This document shows, piece by piece, positions 55,935-64,000 of a DNA stretch of 64,000 nt. Below the pieces are notes generated by a model. The model did not search any database and was not told the origin of the DNA. It saw only the letters and a list, made by a program, of their open reading frames with translations. A program made the translations under genes and the position numbers. The stretch lies in NCBI GenBank assembly GCA_003415625.1, contig PYIU01000011.1:943001-1007000 (forward strand). Reading direction: 5' to 3'. Source of the stretch: Aquanectria penicillioides (taxonomy: Eukaryota > Ascomycota > Sordariomycetes > Hypocreales > Nectriaceae). The number at the start of each line of letters is the position of its first letter. Within the stretch, counting starts at the first letter, position 1.

Positions 55935-57474
55935 CTTGAAGCAGATTGGAAAGAGGTGAGAGGAAATGAATGAGAATATGGATGGAGGATCCGGATAAAA
56001 AGGATGTGGCGGGAATATATGAATGAGACATCATGGTCGTCAAAGAAGAAAGAGAATTGTGGAGATTGAAATGACAATCGTCGAGAGCGCCCTACGTGCA
56101 GCGATGGGTAGATCTTCTGGCCATGTGCCAGTCACGACCTGGGTCAACTATTGACAAACATCACACGACATGTTTGTTTACTTACGTTCCCCGGAACTTA
56201 TAACCGCCCCATGCATATATGTCAAGCCGAAAGACTTCTTTTTTTTTTTTTCTTTTCTTGAGCACTCCATTTTCACCAAAAGTGCTGATTCGATGCCCGA
56301 CAGGCCTCTCTACCCAAGGTGACAGCCATGTGAGGTGCAGACGGTTGTGGCCTGTTCTCTTCAGTCCCACTACTCCCTATGACACGGCCCCCACTCTTGA
56401 CAAACAAATCTCCTCTTCCGGCTCGGCCAGTCGGTGAACAAATAATGGTTTCTTTAAGAATCCATTACGCCACAAAAATTGGCCCGGGCGCCAAGAAACG
56501 TTCCAAATGACGACGCTTTTGCACGCTTTCCACACTTTGGAAGCCGAGAGTCGGAGTATCACGTCGATTCAAATCCGCACCACTGGCCTTGATACAACAG
56601 TAGCAAGGGAAAATATGTGAGCCAGGACGTAGGTGGACGGGGGGGAGGAACCTTGAGCCACACAATTCAGTAGCGAGTTGTCTCAAAAGATCAATCTTGG
56701 GGAAATAATACAAACTCACCCTGCTGACAACTAGCTCAAGTCAATCTAAGGGCACGACGGAAAAGAAATTACTAGACTGCACCATACTCAGTCCGTCTCG
56801 AACAAATGGCAAAGTATCAATCATTGAGACGTGTGCACGCCTAGCTGTCCAACGTAGCAATGGCCCACTCGCGTTAATACGCATCATAAGAAGCTGTCTG
56901 TTACAGGATGCATTCAATATCTAAGAGCCACCTATCGAAGCAGCAGCGCAAGTTCAATTCTCTGGGAATATTCTTTAATGACTTGTTGTACACCGCTGCT
57001 ACATGCCTCCTCATCTCAGAATAACTCAAGCCAAACTGCCAAAGTTAGCAGGTATGAAGTCAAATTATTCCGCTCAATTCAATCAAGACTTCCCATAATT
57101 CACAAAGCGCTTTAGCTACTAAACGTCATTGGTGGGTTTGGTATGTTCTCTTCCCCCCCCCCCCCCATCGTCAACTAGGTATTTCGTCAGCAACCAGACT
57201 TATTACCAACCGGTTATGGCACCATTGGTGCTCCAAATGGCACAATAAACTCCTCTAAAAAGTGACGGTTGCATGAACCACGTTTTCTTTTCCCCAATAG
57301 GCTGTTAAGGACCATAGGTGTTATCTCTTGGCATCTTTTACCCCTTGTCACCTTATCAACCAGTGTGAGAATCAGGTGATGTTGATTGTGCAAAACCCAT
57401 GTGCGCGCCACGCAAAATTACTCACACAAAAATAATCATTCTACCTCACATTGACACAGCGCCACAATTCTAAA
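55935..57474. other. Intergenic, 1.5 kb
   Basis: Promoter of the arrestin-like gene, a T11 run near 56239, a 14-base C tract at 57153-57166 and the promoter of the permease-like gene. Short frames have no recognisable domain. Confidence 0.45.
57153..57166. repeat. C14 homopolymer tract
   Basis: Fourteen consecutive cytosines about 310 bp upstream of the permease-like gene. It is unusual in length, and base-calling here may be unreliable. Confidence 0.85.
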
Positions 57475-58829
57475 ATGGACTTTATTTCGGTGCGGTCGCT
57501 ATTGTCGGGCGCATTCCTACTTGCAAGTCTTTATTTAGCCCTGAAGACTACAATCTCTCAACAAGATTCGGGACAATCAACTGTCCATGTGGCAAAGCCC
57601 TTCACCCAAACAGAAACTCACTCGGGGGTCGCATTGGCCCCCAAAATACTCATTATCAGTTTTGTATGCCGTATGAATATTTGTCATTTTATAAGCAGGG
57701 CGGTCTAGCTCTATTTGCAACCAGTTTACTAACACTTATGCAACATCAGTTCTCTCTAGAAGGCAACATTTGGCATGAACATCTTCCACAGAGCGGCCTC
57801 GGAGACTTGAAAGCCCAGGCTATCCATGTTCCAGGTTTAAGTCCTCAATTCCCTTGGGTTCACTGTACCACAGATGGAGACATTTGCCAAGTCACGACCG
57901 CCATGTCGGAGATTAATGCTGCAAGCACCATTACTTCAGTCATTCTCTCAAACAAATTTGACTTGCAAAATACCTATTTTCTACTAGCCGGTATTGCAGG
58001 TGTTAATCCAAAATATGGCACACTAGGCAGTGTCGCTCTAGCTCGATTTGCTATCCAAGTGGCTTTACAGTATGAAATTGATCCACGGGAGATGCCGGCC
58101 GGTTGGAGTACGGGTTACTTCTCATTTGGAACTCAGAATCCGGTGGAGTATCCAGCTGAGTGGTATGGAACTGAAGTTTTTGAATTAAATACTGCCTTGA
58201 GAGATGTCGCATTCGATTTGGCTTCACGGGCATTGTTAAATGACACCGACGGCACACAGGAATACCGGTCCAAATACAATGCTCCGAATTTGTCACACCA
58301 AGCAGCAACAAAACCGCCATCTTTGATTAAATGTGACACTTCGACCAGTGATGTGTTCTTCTCTGGAAACGTCCTTGGTCAAACTTTTGAAAATGTAACA
58401 GAGCTCTGGACCAGTGGGTTGGGAAAATATTGCATGTCGGCTCAGGAAGATAATGCTGTTCTTGAAGTCCTTTTGCGGTTACATTTAGAAAAACTTGTGG
58501 ACTTCTCTAGAGTCATGCTTCTTCGTGCAGGCATGTTTGCCAGGTTTCCTTGCTCAGGCACAAAAGATCATCCACTGACTAGGAAGACAGGGTCCAATTT
58601 TGATCGCCCTCCTCCGGGGGCTGATGCTTTAACTCATCTGCGGGGTCAACATCTCAACGGGGTTACGATTGCTTTGGCGAATATCTATCTGGTGGGGGTG
58701 GAGATTGTGAAGGGTATTGTACGAGATTGGGACGAGGTATTTCTTCATGGTATTGAGACATCTAATTACCTAGGCGATGTCCTTGGAACACTTGGCGGGA
58801 CACCTGATTTTATTCCTGCCCGAAATTAG
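57475..58829 (+). CDS. Purine nucleoside permease (NUP)-family protein
   Basis: Exons 57475-57663 and 57750-58829 give 422 aa. The 86-nt intron ends TTACTAACACTTATGCAACATCAG-style, with a branch site, and joins ILIISF to FSLEGNIWHEHL. A hydrophobic N-terminal segment (LLSGAFLLASLYLALKT) could be a signal peptide or anchor. Family landmarks are VPGLSPQFPWVHCTTDGDIC, AEIN-like SEINAASTI, YFLLAGIAGVNPKYGTLGSV, VALQYEIDPREMP and AQEDNAVLEVLL. NUP proteins are annotated as nucleoside uptake proteins but resemble nucleoside phosphorylases in fold, so the actual activity could be phosphorolysis or binding outside the cell. The frame is intact. Confidence 0.85.
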
Positions 58830-59519
58830 GAGATGGCTCTATTGGTTACCTGGCCGAAATGAGATTTACGATTGTTTCTTTCCATAAGATCTATCTCTGG
58901 TTTAGGATGCATCAATCAAGTTATTGGCAACGGAGGGATCTTTCATAAGGTAGTCTTGTCCTCTTAGGCAGATCAGAATGACCTAAGCAGCAACAAATCA
59001 TGGGCAATATCTAAAGTCTCATCGAAATGGTTTAACTCCTACTACAAAGTACCTGCAAGCCTCTACTCCGGTTGCTGAATTTGTACATGCCTCACAAGGG
59101 TAAAGAAACCACATCAGTTAGTAGATCTAAGAATTACCAAAGATGGCCGGTTACATGTGAACGAACCCGATTACGGGGTTCATGCAGCATCATAGTGGCG
59201 ATTGTGGGGCTATGCCAAGGAGGGAATATATTCCCTCCAATAACAAGGTATTATGAATTATGACTCTCGAATACGCGTAGGGTTGCCCGAAGACAATAAC
59301 CCGTCCCGAGGTCGTGGTGTCGTTTCCTGTTCGTGCACACCAGCTGACATGAGTAAGGGCTGATATGGTAGTACTAGCCAACAATCTCGTCATGAGATTG
59401 TAAAAAGATCTTCCATATAAATATATCGGTGTTGCTAGACTAAGTTTGAGTCATTCAATCTAGTGACCAAGTTAATTCCCCTATCCTACTCTTTCTATGT
59501 TACGAAATAACCAGCTACC
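58830..59519. other. Promoter region of the PL11 relic
   Basis: It holds a TATA box at 59416 and no gene. Confidence 0.45.
59416..59423 (+). promoter_or_regulatory. TATA box
   Basis: TATAAATA, 97-104 bp upstream of the PL11 start codon. It survives although the gene is dead. Confidence 0.45.
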
Positions 59520-61585
59520 ATGAAACTTCTATCTTCATTGAAAACTGTCGCGATGGCAGCCCCCTTTCTATCTTCATTTCTCGTTCAAGCCAGAACCAGC
59601 ATACGGCCAATGGAGAGCCTCAGTAGAGGTGTTGTAGCGGTCCGGTCAAATGAAACAAGTGTTCTAGTCAGTTGGCGGCTACTTGGGCTTGACCCTGATG
59701 ACATAAGTTTCAACCTTTACCGGATAACCGGTAATACAAGGTCGAACCGCCTCAACGCTGAAGTCTTGACTGGTGGAACAAACTTTCTCGACACAGATGT
59801 TGACCTACAGGAGTCGAATACCTATTACGTTAAACCGGTGGTTGACAACAAGAGCAAAGTTCTAGTATCAAGTTCACTCTACCCGCCAACAGTTCAGAAG
59901 AACCGGCTGTTCGCATACCTATCCATCCCGGTGGTCAAATCAAGTTTGTATGGGTTGGTGACTTAGATGGAGATGGGAACTACGATTTCGCGCTAGATCG
60001 GCAGATCTCTCCTCAAACACTAGACGCCTACAGCAGCGATGGAGCATTCCTATAGGAAGTCAACATGGGCCCGAACAGCCAGAATCAAGCCAGGATTGAA
60101 CCAGGCACTGCAACAATTGATGTCGGTCATTGGGATGGCGTCACTGTCTACGATTTTGACAGTGACGGGTATGCCGAGGTCGCTGTTCGCATTGCTAACG
60201 GTGTTACATTTGGAGACGGCAAAGTATTTAATGAAGGCGGAGACGACAATGAACAGTTTGTTGCAATTCTCGATGGCAGAACCGGATCGCTCAGAGCCAC
60301 AGCTCAACTTCCAACTGACTATATCTCTGATGGACCCTTAGCGGCTCGATTTGGATATTTGGATGGCGAAAGACCACATTTGGTGTCATATTTAAAAAAC
60401 CGTCAAGACACGGGAGATTTCAACCTTGCGATTGCAGCTTGGACTTTTGATGGAAAGGGAGTCAAGATGGAATGGAAGTGGCTCCGTAGGGACCAAAATG
60501 CACCAGACGGACATAACACGCGAATTATCGACGTGGATGGCGATGGGGTCGATGAAGTGAGCGGAATCGGCTTCACTCTCAACGGTGATGGCACAGTTCA
60601 CTATCTTTTAGGACCAGAAGGTATCATCCATGGCGATCGATTCCACATCGCCAAGATGGATCCTGGTCGTGAGGGTCTCCAGGGATATGGAGTGCAACAG
60701 AACAACCCTGATAAACTCTACGAATACTACTACGATGCAAGAGACGGAAGCACGGAAGCATCATCTGGAAGCATTTCGGAGATGAAGTAACGGACATCGG
60801 CCGCGGCATGGCTGGTGATATCGATCCTTGATTCAAGGGTATGGGGGTGTGGTCCTTCTCGGGCGTGTATAATGCACAATCCAATACACTGGCCGAGAAC
60901 GATACAGAGCTGTCACCGTGGCCTCATTTAGGCATTTGGTGGGATGGTGATGAGCTTATGGAGCTATACAACGATGGTCGTATTGAAAGGTGGGATTGGG
61001 AAAACCCAACTACCGTATTCTCTCAACAAATTGGACCACCTTAGTTTCTTTAAGAAAGTGCACAAAACGTGCATACGGCCAATTATCTGACTTGGAACTT
61101 TCTTTTTCTTGTAAAACGCGGAGATCCCGCCGACGCTAAGGTGGTCCAATTTGTCGAGAGAATACGGTACATCAAATCGACTTCCGCGACTTCTCAAAGC
61201 CTCTGACTATGGCGCTATCAATCCGACCGGCAGAAACCCAGCTTTTATTGGTGACATTCTCGGTGATTGGAGGGAAGAGGTGATTCTCACAAATCGGAAT
61301 TATGATGAGCTTATCATCTACACAACTGTCGCGAGTATATGTGGCCTATTTGCATTAGTACCTGGAGTAAGGTGCCTTACACTTTTGCTAGTGGCACAGT
61401 GGGTTTTACGCGTGACAACAACAAACTACCCGACCGACATCCGCCTGAACACGCTAGCTCACAACCCTGCTTATCGTAATGCCATGACTCTGAAGGGATA
61501 CGTGCAGTCCCATCACGTTGATTATTTTCTTGGTCACGATATGAAAACACGTCCTCGGCCCAACATACGCTATGTTTCAGGTTGA
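59520..61585 (+). pseudogene. PL11 rhamnogalacturonan lyase pseudogene
   Basis: The signal peptide (LKTVAMAAPFLSSFLVQART) and the family marks GVVAVRSNETSVLVSWRLLG, WVGDLDGDGNYDFALDRQ, DVGHWDGVTVYDFDSDGYA, WDWENPTT and MTLKGYVQSHHVDYFLG lie in order, so the gene was full length. Lesions are: a one-base deletion near 59898; TGG to TAG at 60053-60055; an 8-bp tandem duplication at 60744-60759 that shifts the frame; CGA to TGA at 60829-60831; a 155-bp MITE at 61013-61167; and an in-frame insertion of about 93 bp near 61328-61420. Intact PL11 enzymes are secreted and cleave the rhamnogalacturonan I backbone of pectin. Confidence 0.93.
61013..61167. mobile_element. 155-bp Tc1/mariner-type MITE inside PL11
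   Basis: Terminal inverted repeats of 32 bp (61013-61044 and 61136-61167) start CCGTATTCTC and differ at one base. They are flanked by TA on both sides (61011-61012 and 61168-61169), the target duplication of Tc1/mariner elements. The 91-bp interior has no coding potential. Removing the element plus one TA joins GAAAACCCAAC to TACATCAAATCG and restores ENPTTSNRLPRLL in frame, so the insertion site is exact. Confidence 0.92.
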
Positions 61586-61834
61586 TCAAGATCAGTTCCA
61601 ACAGTCATGGCCGCGAGAACAAGGAGTGTGGTCCTTGTCTGTGCCATAGATTGTTGCCAATAACAGTTCACTAGATCTTTTCAGTTTTAGACCAATAAAT
61701 CCCAAACTTTCTCTGAATCAATCCTTTATTTAATTGAGTCGTGCTATTCATACAGTCCACTTTTGCTAATCGCACAGCCCTCACGTGATATATCACATGA
61801 TTGTTGATTTATATTATCAATCTTAGCCTACAAA

Positions 61835-62023
61835 CAGGGCTTCCAACAAGTCAAGTCAAGTTGGACTTCAAGTATGCAAAGCAAAAAAGACCGCAATGTG
61901 ATTTGGTAAATACGATGTAGATACGGGTGTTTTCTTTTTTTATCGCTTTTACCAAATCACATTGCGGTTTTTTTTGCTTTGCATACTTGAAATCCAACTT
62001 GACTTGACTTGTTGGAAGCCCTG
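61835..62023. mobile_element. 189-bp hAT-type foldback MITE
   Basis: Nearly the whole element is one inverted repeat: arms of about 76 bp (from 61835 and to 62023), starting CAGGGCTTCC, with two mismatches and a 37-bp loop. Both ends are flanked by the same 8-bp sequence CCTACAAA (61827-61834 and 62024-62031). CAGGG ends and 8-bp duplications are diagnostic of hAT elements. It has no coding capacity, so movement would need a hAT transposase elsewhere in the genome. The two arm mismatches are C/T and G/A transitions. Confidence 0.95.
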
Positions 62024-62085
62024 CCTACAAATCAATTCTCCTTCCGTAAATACTTTTTCCACAACTACCTCAACCTATCAAAACC

Positions 62086-62160
62086 CTCTATCCCGCATAG
62101 AAAGCCTCTATCGTATAGTAAGAGCCTCTATCATACAACAAGAGCCTCTATCGTATAGTA
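62086..62160. repeat. 20-bp tandem repeat (CTCTATC units)
   Basis: CTCTA recurs at 62086, 62106, 62126 and 62146, an exact 20-bp spacing. The units are related (GCCTCTATCGTATAGTAAGA and variants) and end directly at the left end of the 555-bp element. Confidence 0.8.
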
Positions 62161-62715
62161 AGGGCCTGATCGGCTCGACCGGACAACCTAACAACCGGAC
62201 AAAAAGTCTCCACAAAATCGCTCTGAGACGGCGCTTTCCCTGTTTTGCACTGATATTTCCGTGCACAAAAGGGACCCCAGCGTCCAGCTTTCATAATGCA
62301 ACTTTCCTTCCTTTTTCCAATGTACCACACTAGTAGGGATCTTACCGACTGCCAAAATAGGGTTAAATATCAAGAATTCTGCCGTTTTCGAGAGTCTTTT
62401 TGACCGGGCGCTTAGCGCCCAATCAATCTGACAACCAATCAAAAAATCCTCCCAAAGAATAGCAAAATTTAAATTCAATATAAACTTTATATAATAATAA
62501 TAAAGATAGCCTTATTACTATAGCAAAATTATATAGATTCTATATATAAGGCTATAATAGGGTCGAAAAGCAGTAAAGAAATTCGATTGAAATAGGAATA
62601 GGTATGTTGATGTAAGTGTGGGACAGTACATGAGGAAAGTCACTCTAAAATTGTGCAGCGCAAGTCTCTTTTTTTGTCCGGTTGTTAGGTTGTCCGGTCG
62701 AGCCGATCAGGCCCT
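62161..62715. mobile_element. 555-bp TA-flanked inverted-repeat element
   Basis: Perfect terminal inverted repeats of at least 45 bp start AGGGCCTGATCGGCTCGACC and lie at 62161-62205 and 62671-62715. TA is present on both outer sides (62159-62160 and 62716-62717), which fits a TA target duplication. The interior is AT-rich (62455-62560), contains the palindrome GGGCGCTTAGCGCCC near 62407, and shows no intact transposase. It is probably a non-autonomous DNA transposon. The repeats contain an inner inverted CCGGACAACC/AACAACCGG motif. Confidence 0.88.
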
Positions 62716-62807
62716 TAGTTCTAAAGAAGGGAAGCCTTGAGGTCGGTATTACTCAGGCTAATTTGGAATTGGAGTAATGCTATAAGCTTTAGAGTGCTGC
62801 TATCATT

Positions 62808-63404
62808 TTAGGTAAGCTTTAGGGAGGAGAGCAAAACAATAAAGATAATAACTTTAAGGCTCCGCTTTAGACCGGCCACCAAACCAGCATCTTCTAGGGC
62901 CTTGAAGAGAGCGCTGAAGAAAATGACCTGCTGAGAAGCCTCATCTGCAAAGACATCAGATTGTGCAGCTTCATCTCGCTTGCTGCTACCTTTGTCAAGG
63001 CCAGAAAGCAAGCTGCTAAAGTTGTTGCCTCTGCTGCTGCCAGCACGCAAACCTACTTGTTCAAGGATTTTGAACAAAGCGTCAAGGAATATGGCCTGCT
63101 GAGAAGCCTCCTCTGCAGAGATATTAGACTGAGCAGCTTCATCTCGCTTGCTGCTACCACTGCAAAGACTGACAAGCTAGTTGCTGAAGCAGCAGCTGCT
63201 GCTAGAAAGAATGCCAGCTTGTTCAAGGGCTTAGAAGAGAGCGGAGGAGAAAATAACCTCTTGAGAAGCCTTTCCTGCTGTGATATCAGATTGAGCTGCT
63301 TAGTCCGCCTGTTCACGAGCAGCCAAAGCCGCATAGGTGGTATCCACCGGAGCAGCAAGAGTGCTGCTGAAGAGCATCGTAAGAAAAACTGTGAAAGGTT
63401 TCAT
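62808..63404 (-). pseudogene. Secreted KR-repeat protein gene with three nonsense codons
   Basis: From ATG 63402-63404 one continuous minus-strand frame of 199 codons runs to TAA at 62808. It starts with a signal peptide (MKPFTVFLTMLFSSTLAAPV). Three imperfect repeats follow, the last two in 56-residue register: each has (KRDE)AAQS, then a helix such as EEASQQAIFLDALFKILEQ. A Lys-Arg pair opens repeats two and three, as at Kex2 cleavage sites. Stops lie at 63300-63302, 63231-63233 and 63177-63179. Compared with the sister repeats these are mostly CAA/CAG-type positions turned to TAA/TAG. There is no frameshift. The product family is not recognised. Confidence 0.65.
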
Positions 63405-64000
63405 TTTTCAGAACGATGAATATTCAGATGCGATACGAGGCAGTGTATATCGAGTATAAAATGAATGAAGCTTTTAGGATCATGCAAGATATTGAAGGAG
63501 AATTGGCAGATAAAACGCAAAAGCTTAACACCATCTTATACTATTCCATCCCATGCATCTTGTTCAAATCGGCCGCCTTCTTAGATACTCACATTGTATC
63601 ATGTAGTTCAGTGTTTGGTGCTTTCTCGGTGTATTGCGGTGCTGCATCCGAGAACGTTGGGATATCATAATAGGGCAGTTGAATCTCTGATGTTTCAAGA
63701 CATTTTTGGGGGTGGTACAGAAGATGGGGGTAAGGAATGAACATACAGGGATGATCTGAGTCAAGTTGTGGGTTATGTGAGTCAACTTTATGAAGCTGTC
63801 TGATTACGAGGGCATTTCTGTGCATGGTGTGTGGCACCCATGTGCCAGAATGTTGGAATGCTGTCCCAATCAAAGAGCGTCGAAGTAGAAATGACCATAT
63901 CTGTCAGATCAAAACCCACCATCAGTCATTCCATGATGTTAGAGCCTACGTGGAATGGTTTTCAAACTGGCCTAGTCAGACGAGGTGACATTGCGAGAGT
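63405..64000. other. Intergenic to window end
   Basis: Promoter side of the KR-repeat gene. Short frames on both strands have no recognisable domain and no element ends were seen. Confidence 0.4.

Noticed and set aside
62083..62163. 20-bp repeats as a CRISPR array
   Set aside because: The repeats are directly adjacent and imperfect, there are no unique spacers, and the organism is a fungus.
63416..63670. Plus-strand frame opposite the KR-repeat gene promoter
   Set aside because: No domain and no splice signals; the composition looks non-coding.

Overview
The window looks like nuclear DNA of a filamentous ascomycete (Pezizomycotina, probably a Sordariomycete; the class is an inference). Genes carry many short introns of about 50-110 nt with GT..AG ends and CTAAC-like branch sites. 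The families are typical of these moulds: HET-domain protein, Zn2Cys6 regulators, hybrid histidine kinase, MFS permeases, GH3 and PL11 enzymes, Baeyer-Villiger monooxygenase. No CRISPR array, bacterial operon or rRNA is present. There is one nuclear tRNA gene, tRNA-Pro(UGG), with a 13-nt intron.

Layout. 0-9 kb: the 3' end of a fungal regulator, a relic of a type IIC P-type ATPase, a membrane RING-H2 protein, a HET-domain protein and a decayed BTB gene. 9-25 kb is the best-preserved part: a 1214-aa hybrid histidine kinase, a metallo-beta-lactamase-fold enzyme with a GC-AG intron, a small Nif3-insert-like protein, a 788-aa Zn2Cys6 factor with nine exons, and a second Zn2Cys6 factor in tandem with an MFS transporter. 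26-37 kb: an Asp/Glu-racemase-like gene with a one-base frameshift, two dead sugar transporters, an intact mpaB/DUF2236-type oxygenase-like gene, an F-box-like protein and a 903-aa C2H2-like protein.

38-45 kb is a run of broken genes: GMC oxidoreductase, NmrA-like protein, amino-acid permease, Zn2Cys6 fragment and Baeyer-Villiger monooxygenase. It reads as the remains of a catabolic or secondary-metabolite cluster, with the tRNA in its middle. 46-59 kb holds intact genes again: a PD-(D/E)XK nuclease-like protein, a GH3 beta-glucosidase beside a sugar transporter, an arrestin-like protein and a purine-nucleoside-permease-like protein. 59.5-64 kb is rich in mobile elements: a dead PL11 rhamnogalacturonan lyase carrying a TA-flanked MITE, a hAT-type MITE with a perfect 8-bp target duplication, a 555-bp TA-flanked inverted-repeat element, and a dead gene for a secreted KR-repeat protein.

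The strongest cross-cutting signal is decay by transitions. Most premature stops in the pseudogenes are TGG to TAG/TGA, CAA/CAG to TAA/TAG or CGA to TGA, as repeat-induced point mutation or deamination would give, while neighbouring intact genes lack them. Exon boundaries were inferred by eye from splice signals and reading frame. For every multi-exon gene called intact the summed coding length is a multiple of three.
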